Shown piece by piece: positions 1 to 9,150 of a stretch of DNA of 64,000 nt. Origin of the DNA: Brevifilum sp034437335. GTDB lineage: Bacteria; Chloroflexota; Anaerolineae; Anaerolineales; Anaerolineaceae. The position numbers and the translations under genes are program-made. Below the pieces are notes generated by a model. That model did not search any database and had not been told where the DNA came from. It worked only from the letters and a program-made list of their open reading frames with translations. Numbering within the stretch: the stretch's first letter is position 1; each line of letters begins with the position of its first letter. The stretch is from the NCBI GenBank assembly GCA_034437335.1, contig DAOTUG010000103.1, positions 1 to 64,000 on the forward strand, in the 5' to 3' direction.

Positions 1-216
1 CATCTGGCGGGACTGGTCCACCCCGGTCACCTGATAGCCGGATTGTGCCATCCGGACGGCAAAAGTGCCCTCGCCGCAGGCCACATCCAGGAGCTTCCCG
101 GGGGAAATGCGCCATTCTTCCAGAAGCCCGGGCAGGACATCCTCAGCCACCCGCTGCGAAAACCGGACATATGGGCCTCTCTGATACACCTCGGCAAATC
201 CATCATACAAAGGCAT
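1..216 (-). CDS. SAM-dependent methyltransferase, partial (N-terminal 72 codons)
   Basis: The gene enters the window from its start codon and runs off the left edge, so only the first 72 residues are visible. They contain a class I SAM-binding motif I, LLDVACGEGTFA, followed by an acidic end to strand 2 (VTGVDQS). This is the usual start of a Rossmann-fold methyltransferase. The ATG at 216-214 follows a purine-rich GAGGGGGG stretch. It lies 10 bases after the stop of the upstream kinase on the same strand, so it is probably the last visible gene of a kinase-kinase-methyltransferase transcript. The substrate cannot be told from this fragment. Confidence 0.8.
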   Translation of the reverse strand, partial: MPLYDGFAEVYQRGPYVRFSQRVAEDVLPGLLEEWRISPGKLLDVACGEGTFAVRMAQSGYQVTGVDQSRQM

Positions 217-226
217 CCAACCCCCC

Positions 227-2260
227 TCACTCCGCCTGGGCCGGCCGCCAGGCCGGTTGATACTCTTCGGCCGGGTCCTCCGTCAGTCGGGTCAAACGGA
301 CACCAGTGCGGGTCATCAGGAAAATATCCCGCCCCGGCCTGTCCAGAACGCCATCACACACGAGCCACTGGGAATCCGATGAGAAGGCCAGACTTTCCGG
401 AAAATTTATCGCCGTATTGATGGGAACATCCTGGTTGCTGGAAAGCAAACGACCGCCAATCAGGGACTGAGTCCCCAAATCAAAAACGATCAGATCGCCC
501 TGGGGCGACCAGGCCGGCCGATATGCCTCCGGCCAATTGGGGCCCTGCACCCCCTTGGGATTCTCCTCCCCCGCAGCATCCACCACAAACAAGGTCGGAC
601 GGTTGTCAACCGGGCTGGGAGAGATGAACAATATCTGGGTCCCATCGGGAGACCATTCCGGCATCCGGCTGATGGTGGCCCGGTTCATCAAGATCTCGGA
701 GGTGCGGCTGGCCAGATCATACAGGAAAATTTGCGGTTTACCCGTCTGAAGGGAGGTGAAGGCCAGGCGGGTTCCATCCGGAGACCAATCCGGATCGTAG
801 TCCCCCGTGGCCAGGGTTGAAATCAAATCCGTGACCCCGGTTTCAAGGTGCAGCACAAAGATGCTGGCGTTGTCATAGCGGTCCTTCCGGCCGCTGCAGG
901 GGGAGATGAAGGCCAGATCGCGGCCATCAGGGGACCAATCCGGCTGGCAGGCGCCCTCCGCCTCGAAGGTCAACTGCTCCACCGCCTCCTCCCCCAGGGT
1001 GAGAAGATAGATCTGGGGCTCACCGCTGCGCTCTGAAACAAAGGCAATCTGCCCCGCGCCGCCTCCCTGGGGGGTGGCCTGAGGGGCCGGAGGCTGGGTT
1101 TCCGTGGGGGTGGCCGTGGAAGGTAAATCCGTGCTTGTGGGGCTTGGGGGCAGGACCGTCCGGGAGGGCGTCTCGCTGGGCAGGACGCTGACCACAGCTT
1201 GAGTCTCCGTTGCCGGGGACACGGGCGTGGGGTCCGGGCCAGAGAAAAGACCCTCCCCGAAAATGAACACCACGCCCGTCGCCACAGCCGCCAGCACCAG
1301 AACAACCGGCACCAGCCACAACCAGACCCTGGCGCGTTTCCTGGGTTCGGAAGGAGATTCAACCGCCTCGGTGGCAGCAGCCTGTGCCTCAACCGAAGGG
1401 GCTGCCGCTGCCTTGGCCGGGATCACCGGCTTGCTTGGGGAAAAATCCGGCAGTGGATGGGCCGCCAGCAGCGCCTCCTGAAGGGCATCAGCCGATTCAT
1501 AGCGATCTTCCGCCTGGACCGCCATGGCTTTGCGAACCACGGCGGCCACCCCGGGGGAAACAGCCGGGTTGAGGGACACAATCGGACTGATCCCATCCGT
1601 GCCCAGGGCGCGCTCCAGCGCCTCTGGGGGGCGTTTACCCGTCAACAACGTGTAGAGTGTGGCCCCCAAAGCATAGATGTCGCTGCGGGCATCCGTGCCC
1701 TGGCCGTACTGCTCCACCGGAGAGTAGCCCGGGGTGATCCCCTGAGCCCCGGTGGCAGTCATCTCGCCCTGAGCATAAAATTTTGCCAGCCCAAAGTCCA
1801 CCAGCACCACATGGCCGTCGGGCGTCAGCTTGATATTGGCCGGTTTGATATCCCGATGAATGACCGGCGGTGTCCGGGAATGCAAGTACGACAAAGCCTC
1901 ACAAACCACCGCGCCCACCCGAACAACCTCATCCTCTGGCATGGGCGCATCCAGGCTCTCCAGGCGTTCATCCAGGTCTTGCCCCTCAATATAATCCATG
2001 ACCAGATATTCCCCCACCCCCGGCATCACAAAATGATCAATCACCCGGGGAAGATTGGGATGACGCAGTTTCGCCAGAATGGTCGCCTCCTGGCGGAACT
2101 GACGGGAATGCCCCTCGGTGGTGTAGAGGTTTTCCTTGATCGCAATGTGCACGTTCAGGACCTCATCATGGGCCAGATAGATGGTGCCCATGCCGCTCTG
2201 GGCCAGTTTCTTCAGAATGCGGTACCGGTCTTTTAGAAGGGAATCAATCTCTAATGTCAC
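227..2260 (-). CDS. Transmembrane Ser/Thr protein kinase with C-terminal PD40 (TolB-like) propeller
   Basis: 677 aa. The GTG at 2260 is preferred because AGGAGG lies six bases before it; the longer frame to 2308 has no such site. Residues 13-270 are a Hanks-type kinase: VAIK-type lysine K42, HRD at 135-137, DFG at 155-157. The glycine loop is odd: A-Q-S-G-M-G keeps only the last two of the expected glycines. A membrane segment follows at about 312-335, then a Thr/Pro-rich stalk. From about 402 to the end come PD40 repeats with WSPDG or WSPQG turns, expected outside the cell. By family knowledge such kinases phosphorylate cytoplasmic proteins in response to an outside cue. It is paralogous to the gene just upstream. 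The ligand and targets are unknown. Confidence 0.92.
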   Translation of the reverse strand: MTLEIDSLLKDRYRILKKLAQSGMGTIYLAHDEVLNVHIAIKENLYTTEGHSRQFRQEATILAKLRHPNLPRVIDHFVMPGVGEYLVMDYIEGQDLDERLESLDAPMPEDEVVRVGAVVCEALSYLHSRTPPVIHRDIKPANIKLTPDGHVVLVDFGLAKFYAQGEMTATGAQGITPGYSPVEQYGQGTDARSDIYALGATLYTLLTGKRPPEALERALGTDGISPIVSLNPAVSPGVAAVVRKAMAVQAEDRYESADALQEALLAAHPLPDFSPSKPVIPAKAAAAPSVEAQAAATEAVESPSEPRKRARVWLWLVPVVLVLAAVATGVVFIFGEGLFSGPDPTPVSPATETQAVVSVLPSETPSRTVLPPSPTSTDLPSTATPTETQPPAPQATPQGGGAGQIAFVSERSGEPQIYLLTLGEEAVEQLTFEAEGACQPDWSPDGRDLAFISPCSGRKDRYDNASIFVLHLETGVTDLISTLATGDYDPDWSPDGTRLAFTSLQTGKPQIFLYDLASRTSEILMNRATISRMPEWSPDGTQILFISPSPVDNRPTLFVVDAAGEENPKGVQGPNWPEAYRPAWSPQGDLIVFDLGTQSLIGGRLLSSNQDVPINTAINFPESLAFSSDSQWLVCDGVLDRPGRDIFLMTRTGVRLTRLTEDPAEEYQPAWRPAQAE

Positions 2261-2392
2261 CTGCTCCTCCTGTATGCATCCCACTGCGGATGCTGAATCA
2301 CAAAGCAAAGGAAAAGAATATCGTTCACGCCGGGGAAGGTTCCTGACAAAATGTCCTCCCCTGCCGGGGCTGGCCCTTGCCCTTCGGGAACC

Positions 2393-4480
2393 TCAGGGCC
2401 CCGGACCCCAGACAGGATCAAAGTCCATCCCGGGATCGGTCGTCAACTGGGTCAGATTGGCGCCGGGATACAACATGATGTAAATATCTGAGAGCACATC
2501 GGAATACCAGTAATCAAAGGCCAGCCAGTACCCATCCGGCGAAAAATCGGCATGATCCATCAAGGGGATATACTGCGGTTCTGTGCGCGGCAGGATCCAA
2601 TATTCCTCATTCTGGCCAATATCCTCCAGACGCATCCCCCGGAGCTGCTTCGAGGGGCTGCCCAGGCCCAGGGCCTGGCTGAAAACCAGAATGGCATCCC
2701 CCGTATGCCAGGCGGGATTGGTATTGTCAATCGCGCCGGAAAGGCTGAATTGGCGGTTGTTGCCCCCATCCGCATCCATCAGCCAGATCTGGCTCACCCC
2801 CCGCAGCCGCTCAAAGGCGATGGTCTCCCCACCCGGCGACCAGGCGGGCTTCGAATCGTCATAGGCCCCATCGGAAAGCAGCTCCTGCTGGAAGGTCAGC
2901 ATATTGATCTTGACAAGCTGCATCTTCCCATTGATCAGGGAAGTGTAGGCAATCCACTCTCCATCCGGGGACCAGGCTGGGTCAAAATCCCCTTCGAGGG
3001 AAGCGGGCAGGGGAATCACCTCGCCATTCCCCAGATCAAGCACATACAAACTGGATCCGGGATACCGGTCCCGGGGTTTGGGACAGGGGGAGGTAAACAC
3101 AATCCGGGATCCGTCCGGGGCCCAGTCCGGCTGACAGGCGCCGTCAACCACATCGCTGAGCTGCTCACGGCGGCCTGTGACCACATCATACCGCCAGATC
3201 TGCGGGATCCCGCTGCGATCAGAGACAAAGGCCAGCATGCCGGCGCCGCCCTGGGGCGTGGGACTGGGCATGGGACTGGGCATTGCGGCAAAGTCCGGCG
3301 TGGCGGTGGGCGTCCTGGTCGGGGGGAGAGAAGCTCCCGGCAGCAGGGTGGCGTTTTCTGTGGTGGCGTCCGGCTGGACCGTCAACGACGCCGTGGGAGT
3401 CCTTTCCGCACCTTGAGCAAAGATCCCCCGCAAACCCTGGGGCCGGATGAATGAGATCACCAGAACCAGAATCAGCAGGGCCATGGTCAAGCCAAAAATT
3501 AACCAGACTGGGTCGAGTCGTCCGGTTCTGCGCCGGAACCTGCGCCAAAATTGACCCCAGGGACCGGCCGGGGGATCCAAAGGCACCCCGGTATCTGCAA
3601 TCTGGGAGGCTTTCCGGCTGGCCGCCGCCAGGCGTTCCGTCACCCAATGCTCCTCCGGGATCGTGTTGCGGGCAAGCAGCAACGCGTTTTTAAAGGAAAC
3701 CACAGACTGCCAACGATCCTCAAAGCGGATTTCAAGGGCCTTCTCAACCGCCTGGGCCGTGCGTCTGGAAACCTCAGGCGCATAGCGGCGGATGGACGTC
3801 AACTGAGCGCCCCCTGTGGCCCTGGCCAAACCATCCTCCGGGATATACCCCGTCAGAGCAGCGTATAAGGTCGCCCCCAGGGAATAAATATCCGAACGGG
3901 CGTCGGTGGGGGCCTCACCGTATTGCTCCGGCGGTGAAAAACCAGGGGTCATGGCCCGGGCGGCCGTGGTGGTGATTGTTCGGTCCGACATCATCTTGGC
4001 CAGCCCAAAATCCACCAGAACCACCTCGCCATCCGGGGTGATCTTGACATTGCCGGGTTTGATGTCGCGGTGAATGATGGCCGGCTCCCGGGAATGCAGA
4101 TAAATCAACGCGTCGCAAATGGTGATGCCGATCTGCAGCGCTTCAATCTCCGGGATCTGATCCTCCCGGGCCATCCACTGGCGCAGGTCATCCCCCTCAA
4201 TATAATCCATGACCAGATATTGCCCCTGCTGATCAATGACAAAATAATCAAACACCCGCGGCAGGTTGGGATGCCGGAGGGTGGCCAGGATCTGCGCCTC
4301 CCGTTGAAACTGGCGCGCATATTCCTCCGTCAGGAAAAAGTTCTCCTTAACGGCCACGTTCACATCCAGATTCGCATCCGTAGCCCGGTAAACCGCTCCC
4401 ATCCCCCCCTGGCCCAGGATATGCATGATGCGGTACCGGTTATTCAGCAGATAACCATCGTCTAGGGGCATGAATGCCAT
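2393..4480 (-). CDS. Transmembrane Ser/Thr protein kinase with C-terminal PD40 propeller (second paralog)
   Basis: 695 aa. The kinase domain has a canonical glycine loop (GQGGMG, 23-28), K45, HRD 137-139 and DFG 157-159, so it should be active. A single membrane segment lies near 322-344, followed by a Thr/Pro-rich stalk and about six PD40 blades (WSPDG, WAPDG, WSPGG). The order of domains and the text around each motif match the downstream kinase, so the pair arose by tandem duplication. The start at 4480 follows AGAGGT closely; an ATG three codons later (4471) is also possible. It is read away from the stalked membrane protein at 4587, with a short shared promoter region between them. Substrate and signal are unknown. 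Confidence 0.92.
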   Translation of the reverse strand: MAFMPLDDGYLLNNRYRIMHILGQGGMGAVYRATDANLDVNVAVKENFFLTEEYARQFQREAQILATLRHPNLPRVFDYFVIDQQGQYLVMDYIEGDDLRQWMAREDQIPEIEALQIGITICDALIYLHSREPAIIHRDIKPGNVKITPDGEVVLVDFGLAKMMSDRTITTTAARAMTPGFSPPEQYGEAPTDARSDIYSLGATLYAALTGYIPEDGLARATGGAQLTSIRRYAPEVSRRTAQAVEKALEIRFEDRWQSVVSFKNALLLARNTIPEEHWVTERLAAASRKASQIADTGVPLDPPAGPWGQFWRRFRRRTGRLDPVWLIFGLTMALLILVLVISFIRPQGLRGIFAQGAERTPTASLTVQPDATTENATLLPGASLPPTRTPTATPDFAAMPSPMPSPTPQGGAGMLAFVSDRSGIPQIWRYDVVTGRREQLSDVVDGACQPDWAPDGSRIVFTSPCPKPRDRYPGSSLYVLDLGNGEVIPLPASLEGDFDPAWSPDGEWIAYTSLINGKMQLVKINMLTFQQELLSDGAYDDSKPAWSPGGETIAFERLRGVSQIWLMDADGGNNRQFSLSGAIDNTNPAWHTGDAILVFSQALGLGSPSKQLRGMRLEDIGQNEEYWILPRTEPQYIPLMDHADFSPDGYWLAFDYWYSDVLSDIYIMLYPGANLTQLTTDPGMDFDPVWGPGP

Positions 4481-4552
4481 TTACCTCTTTCATGTTCTGA
4501 TGTTATTTTAACCTAACTTGGGCTCCCTGTGGGAGAATCCGGCAAAATGGAC

Positions 4553-4558
4553 TATAAT
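4553..4558 (+). promoter_or_regulatory. Possible -10 element (TATAAT) for the 4587 gene
   Basis: A perfect TATAAT lies 28 bases before the chosen ATG, in the short divergent region between the second kinase and the stalked membrane protein. No good -35 box is visible at 16-18 bases upstream. Confidence 0.4.
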
Positions 4559-4586
4559 TCCAGTTGACTGTTGGAAAGTTACTTCT

Positions 4587-5510
4587 ATGCTGCAACTCGA
4601 TATTCGATCAACCGTTCTCACCGCAACCATCCTCATCGGCTTTGCGGCTGTTCTGACCCTGATCATCGGCATCAACCACCTGCTCAAAGGCCGGAAAGTG
4701 CCCTTCTATAAGAAGCGGCACGACCGGATGGTGCGCGGCTGGCGGCTGATCATCCTGGCCATCCTGCTCATCCCCCTGGGATGGATCGTCCTCAATTTCT
4801 CTGAACCAGTGGTTTACCGCTTCATCTCCTTTATTCCCACCACCACCCAGACCCCCACCCTCACCATCACACCCACCATCACCCTCACGCCGACTATCAC
4901 CAACACCCCCTCCATCACCAGCACCCCCGCCGTGCCCGAGGACATCCGCGAGGACTTCGAGGCGGAGGTGACTCCCGGCCCGGAGGTGCTCTTCAGCCCC
5001 CTGCAATTCTCCCGGGATGTGGACGAGGGTTTGCAGCCCATCAATCCGGCAGCCGAATTTGACAACCCGGTCGGGCATTTGTTTGGCACCTTCAGCTATA
5101 ACAATATGACCGATGGCGTCCAATGGACCGCCCTCTGGTATTGGGAAGATGAGCTGGTTTACTATGAAACCACCCTCTGGGAAGGCGGCACCGGAGGCTA
5201 TGGATATACTGATTGGAATCCGGAGAGCGCCCTGTGGCGTCCGGGCATGTACGAGGTGCAACTCTTCGTCGGGTCCCAGTGGCAGGTCTCTGGTTGGTTC
5301 ACCGTCACCGGGGAGCCGCCCACAGCGACCATCACACCCTCCCCCACCGCCTCCGCCACCCAAACGCCCCAGCCCACGGAAACCCCCACCGCCACGGTCA
5401 CGCTGACGCGCTGGCCCTCGGCCACCCTGACCATCACCACCACACCCACCCGCACCCGCACCCCGCGCCCCACCGACACCCGGATGCCAACCCCCACGGA
5501 AACACCCTGA
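4587..5510 (+). CDS. Membrane protein with two T-P-rich regions flanking a conserved-looking ectodomain; function unknown
   Basis: 307 aa from the ATG at 4587; the frame is open further upstream, but this start gives a clean hydrophobic N terminus. Two membrane segments lie near 10-32 and 48-68. A Thr/Pro-rich stalk follows (about 75-110). Next comes a globular part rich in Trp, Tyr and Gly (about 115-245), with motifs such as WTALWYW and SGWFTV that suggest a beta sandwich. A second Thr/Pro tail rich in T-P, S-P and T-R-T runs to the C terminus. The tails resemble O-glycosylated spacers; that is inference. It is divergent from the kinase pair. I do not recognise the globular domain as a named family. 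Confidence 0.75.
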   Translation: MLQLDIRSTVLTATILIGFAAVLTLIIGINHLLKGRKVPFYKKRHDRMVRGWRLIILAILLIPLGWIVLNFSEPVVYRFISFIPTTTQTPTLTITPTITLTPTITNTPSITSTPAVPEDIREDFEAEVTPGPEVLFSPLQFSRDVDEGLQPINPAAEFDNPVGHLFGTFSYNNMTDGVQWTALWYWEDELVYYETTLWEGGTGGYGYTDWNPESALWRPGMYEVQLFVGSQWQVSGWFTVTGEPPTATITPSPTASATQTPQPTETPTATVTLTRWPSATLTITTTPTRTRTPRPTDTRMPTPTETP

Positions 5511-5511
5511 A

Positions 5512-6447
5512 TTAGAAAACCCGCAAATCCGTCAACCCCTGCAGGGCGGTCGCCACCCGGGCGGCCACCCGGGCATTGTTGCGCAGCAGGGCCAGGTTGG
5601 CGCGCAGGCTCTCGCCGCCCGTCAACGCGCTGACTCGATCCAGCAAATACGGCGTTGTGGCCGCGCCGTGGACCCCCGCCGCGTCGGCCTCGGCCAGGGC
5701 CTTCTCAATGGCCGCTTCCATCTCGCCGGAGGGCAGGGCCGCTTCCGCCGGGGGCGGAACCACCAGCAAGACCGCTTTCTCCAACCCCGCCTCCCAGGTC
5801 TGCAGGGCAATTTCCGCCACGTCCTGGGGGGTTTCCGCCCGAACGTCCACGCCCAGCCCGCTATCAGGGGTATAAAATGCAGGGAACGCATCCGTCTGAT
5901 AGCCGATCACACTCACCCCCTGGGTTTCCAATACTTCCCGGGTGGCTGGCAGGTCGAGAATCGCCTTGGCGCCGGCGCATACCACCACAGCCCGGGTCTT
6001 ACCAAGCTGCTGCAGGTCTGCAGACACATCCAGGGGCGCATTCCGGTGGACCCCGCCGATGCCCCCGGTAGCAAAGACCCGAATTCCCGCCATCCCGGCC
6101 ACAAAGAGCGTCGCCGCCACCGTGGCGCCGCCGCTCAACCCTCCGGCCAGGCCAATTCCGAAGTCCCGCAGGCTGATCTTGCGGGTGTCCTTGCGGTTGG
6201 CCAGGGATTCAAGCTGACTCTGGGAAAGACCTACCGCTATCTCCCCATCCAGCAAGGCAATTGTGGCGGGCACAGCCCCGTTGGCCCGGGCGATTTTCTC
6301 CATATCCCGGGCGATAGTATAGTTGTTCGGCTGGGGCAACCCGTGGGTGATCACGGCTGATTCAAGGGCCAGCAGGGGCATGCGCAGTCCTTGGGCCTGC
6401 TGGACTTCCTGGGACAGGCGATAGGGCTTCGGAAGTTGGTTCAACAA
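5512..6447 (-). CDS. psuG: Pseudouridine-5'-phosphate glycosidase
   Basis: 311 aa, full length for the family. It reversibly splits pseudouridine 5'-phosphate into uracil and ribose 5-phosphate in the cytoplasm. Recognised from the N-terminal run LALESAVITHGLPQPNN, the SLRDFGIGLAGGLSGGATVA region and the GGIGGVHR segment, all hallmarks of PsuG. The start appears to be TTG at 6447, seven bases after AAAGGAA; no ATG fits the conserved N terminus. No psuK kinase or nucleoside transporter lies next to it in the window. It follows the comEC operon on the same strand, 58 bases behind the TPR/S24 gene, so read-through is possible but a functional link is not evident. Confidence 0.93.
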   Translation of the reverse strand: MLNQLPKPYRLSQEVQQAQGLRMPLLALESAVITHGLPQPNNYTIARDMEKIARANGAVPATIALLDGEIAVGLSQSQLESLANRKDTRKISLRDFGIGLAGGLSGGATVAATLFVAGMAGIRVFATGGIGGVHRNAPLDVSADLQQLGKTRAVVVCAGAKAILDLPATREVLETQGVSVIGYQTDAFPAFYTPDSGLGVDVRAETPQDVAEIALQTWEAGLEKAVLLVVPPPAEAALPSGEMEAAIEKALAEADAAGVHGAATTPYLLDRVSALTGGESLRANLALLRNNARVAARVATALQGLTDLRVF

Positions 6448-6505
6448 GGATCGGTTCCTTTCAGCTAGGGGGTAAGTTAATCAAAAGCGAATCCTCCGGC
6501 CGGCG

Positions 6506-7603
6506 TCAGCCCAATGGCTTGAAAACCACCAGGGCCACGCCGCGCACCCGGAAACCCGCATTCAGAGCATCAAATTCCATGGGGGCATGCTCGGGATTGG
6601 TGCTCTGGGGCATCAGGACAACCCGGCGGCCTGCTTCCACGATCCGCAGTTGCTTCAGAGTGGCCCGGTCATCCACCCCGTCTATTTCCGCTGCGATGAT
6701 ATCCCCGTGTTCAGCGGTATCCTGCAGCCTGAGCAGCACATAGTCCCCCCGATCTATTCCGGCCCGACGGGTCTTGGGGTCGGGCTTATTCATACTGTCC
6801 CCGGTGACCCGCACCACCACATACTGGCTGCTCCGCAAAAAGATGATGTTCCCGGGGTTTTGAAGGTTAATCATCCGGTGGGGCTGGTCGTCAATCCACA
6901 CCTGCCGGACGCGCACCTCGCCGATGGTGAAGGGTTGATAGCCCACCGGGCCAAAACCGCCGGCCGGGACTTCCTCCACCACCCGGAAAAGCTGCAACTG
7001 CGGCCCGTTCGTGCGCTCCTGGGTTTCCGGCGCTGAAACCTCAGGAAACTCGGTAACCCAACCGTTCTCCCCCTGAAGGGGCTCAGCCCCCTCCGTTGGA
7101 AGTGGGTTCTCCTGCAGGGCCAGCAGCGCCTCCCGGACCGTCTGTACCCGGGAGGCATACCACTGTTCATGGGCCTCCCCCAGGACCATCTCCTGACGGC
7201 GCGTGAACAAATCCAGCGCCACACTCCAAGCCTGGAAGGCCTCTTCCTTCCCTACGGGGAGCCCGGCCAAGACACAGCCCTTCATCCACAGAGCTACAGC
7301 CACAAAGTGATCCTGGGGTTGAAAGCCAGCCGCAGCGCGATCGAGAAGCGCCAGGGCCCGTTCATACTGCCCCAGCACATAGCAGCCCAGTCCCGCCTCC
7401 AGGGTGGCTTCATTGATCGCCCCCTTGCCCCGCAGACGTTCCCGGCCGGTCAGCAGATGTTCCACGGCCTCTTCGACCGCATCCAGATCCCCCTCCTGAT
7501 GCCGATCCATCATGCGATCGCGGATCAACCGCATCGAATCAGGAAGATCAGATTCCCGATTGGGATAAAACAACCAGTCGCGGGCTTCCAGGGGATCGGG
7601 CAT
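6506..7603 (-). CDS. TPR-like protein with C-terminal LexA/UmuD-type S24 self-cleaving peptidase domain
   Basis: 365 aa from the ATG at 7603, which follows GAGGA at the end of the upstream gene. Residues 40-165 are helical and TPR-like (alternating small and aromatic residues, e.g. GLGCYVLGQYERALALLDRA). Residues 205-365 match the S24 fold: an Ala-Gly pair in EVPAGGFG (214-215) where LexA is cut, catalytic Ser270 in VTGDSMNK, and catalytic Lys317 in ATLKQLR. No helix-turn-helix is visible. In LexA and UmuD this domain cuts itself when RecA filaments form; here cleavage would separate the TPR half from the peptidase half. It is the last gene of the comEC operon, four bases behind an SPFH-like gene. 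The regulated output is unknown. Confidence 0.85.
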   Translation of the reverse strand: MPDPLEARDWLFYPNRESDLPDSMRLIRDRMMDRHQEGDLDAVEEAVEHLLTGRERLRGKGAINEATLEAGLGCYVLGQYERALALLDRAAAGFQPQDHFVAVALWMKGCVLAGLPVGKEEAFQAWSVALDLFTRRQEMVLGEAHEQWYASRVQTVREALLALQENPLPTEGAEPLQGENGWVTEFPEVSAPETQERTNGPQLQLFRVVEEVPAGGFGPVGYQPFTIGEVRVRQVWIDDQPHRMINLQNPGNIIFLRSSQYVVVRVTGDSMNKPDPKTRRAGIDRGDYVLLRLQDTAEHGDIIAAEIDGVDDRATLKQLRIVEAGRRVVLMPQSTNPEHAPMEFDALNAGFRVRGVALVVFKPLG

Positions 7604-7607
7604 GGGC

Positions 7608-9146
7608 CTATTCCTCATCCTCCCGGCCAAGGATGCGCGCCTGGCCGCTTTTTCTCAGATAGGTGTTGATGGTGTGGCTCAGGAAGCGGATGGCCCGGTT
7701 CAGCTTCTCCGGCGCCGGCTCTTCCGTATAAGTGGCGGCGGCAGAGCGGAGCAGTTTCAGATAGGATTCAATCAGGGCAATCATGCCCGCTTCATCGTCC
7801 AGAGCATCTTCTTCCATTTCCCGAAAACGCAGCAGGGGATATTCCCGCACCAGCCGGAGCAGCTCCTCACCCCGGGCATCCTGGCGCACCGTTTCCATCT
7901 CCCTGCGCCGGATCTCGTTTTCACAGACAATCTTCCAGGCCTGCAGGTGACGGTCAGGGATCAGTTGGGTGGGAAAAGACCAGGTGCCGATATCAATCCA
8001 ATGCAGCTCCAGCCCGTTCTGATAGGCGCGCTGTTGAAAACCGTGACTCATAAAGCGCTTGGTGATGATCGGCCGGGGGACAAAATGGGTCTGAGACCCG
8101 GCTTCCACCGTCGCTTCCTGTGCATCCCGGTTCAGGGCGGGGATCTCGGCTGCGGCCAGGAATTCGCTCAGGTTGTGATCCGCAATGAACTGGCGCAGTT
8201 GGCTCCGCACAAGGTTCTCCATCACTTTTTCCCAACGGCCGACGGTGCGGTTGTACACCAGGCGCTCAACGGCCCCTTCATCAAAGGACAGCTCCGCCTC
8301 TCCCTTCCGGCCCCGGACCACGCTGTAAATCAGACGGATATCCTGAATGGCAATCTGAATGCCATCCCGGGTGCGCGCCTCCAGGTCAATCCCCCGGGCT
8401 TCAGTGATCTGGTCCCGCAGATCAATCACCTCCCGCAGGCGTTCAAAGCTTTCAATCACCTCCGCGTTGTTGGGGGCCTCCGCCGTCGGCGGGATCAGAT
8501 GAATGTCCCCGTTGATGCGGTCAAAGACGGCCACATTTTCCAGGTTCACCTGCACCTCACCCGGACCGCCAATCGTGTGCATGGGGGAATTGCGGTCTTT
8601 TTTGGATACAGCCCCATCCTCAATCACCATGCGCTGGTAGCCCAGGGCAAAGGTGCCCTTGATGAGAAAGCCGAGGGCGGTTTTGCTGCCCTGGAGTTCA
8701 AAAATGTCCGCCAGGTAGAGCACCGCCACCCGGACCGCTATCACCACGGGAATCACAATCACCACCACATGACGCAGGATCGCCAGGCTGAACATATTGC
8801 GGAAGAGACTCCCCAGGGCAAACCATAGAAAGATGCCTCCCCGCAGGCTGGAAATCACCAGGGTATTGAGGGGATCCTCGCTGATGAAAAACAGCACAAT
8901 CTTGCCCACTTCCCGGAAAACATATTCCCAGTAGAGCAGTTCCCGGGTTTGGGCTGTGTAAAAAATCCACAAGACGATGCCGCCGATAAAAAAGAGCACA
9001 AAGCGCAGGATCCCGGCCAGGCGGGAAAAAGAAAACAGCGCCGCAAGAATATCATCCAGGAAGGTTTTGACAAAAAAGCCGAAATCCTCCAGTGCATGGA
9101 CAATCCGTGTGGAAAATGAGGGAGCCTGGGTTTCATTCCGGCGCAT
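7608..9146 (-). CDS. SPFH/Band 7-like membrane protein (second of a pair)
   Basis: 512 aa from the ATG at 9146; the upstream extension of this frame is the shadow of the preceding gene. The N-terminal third is hydrophobic, with about four membrane segments between residues 30 and 160. The middle has features shared with SPFH/Band 7 proteins: VNLENVAVFDRINGDIHLI, then IDLRDQ, then TRDGIQIAIQDIRLIYSV. The C-terminal part is charged and helical, with coiled-coil potential. It starts four bases after its neighbour's stop, and the two proteins share the DLR and TRDGI motifs, so they are likely partners that form one membrane assembly. SPFH proteins organise membrane microdomains or control proteases; the role here is unknown. 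Confidence 0.78.
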   Translation of the reverse strand: MRRNETQAPSFSTRIVHALEDFGFFVKTFLDDILAALFSFSRLAGILRFVLFFIGGIVLWIFYTAQTRELLYWEYVFREVGKIVLFFISEDPLNTLVISSLRGGIFLWFALGSLFRNMFSLAILRHVVVIVIPVVIAVRVAVLYLADIFELQGSKTALGFLIKGTFALGYQRMVIEDGAVSKKDRNSPMHTIGGPGEVQVNLENVAVFDRINGDIHLIPPTAEAPNNAEVIESFERLREVIDLRDQITEARGIDLEARTRDGIQIAIQDIRLIYSVVRGRKGEAELSFDEGAVERLVYNRTVGRWEKVMENLVRSQLRQFIADHNLSEFLAAAEIPALNRDAQEATVEAGSQTHFVPRPIITKRFMSHGFQQRAYQNGLELHWIDIGTWSFPTQLIPDRHLQAWKIVCENEIRRREMETVRQDARGEELLRLVREYPLLRFREMEEDALDDEAGMIALIESYLKLLRSAAATYTEEPAPEKLNRAIRFLSHTINTYLRKSGQARILGREDEE

Positions 9147-9150
9147 GGCG

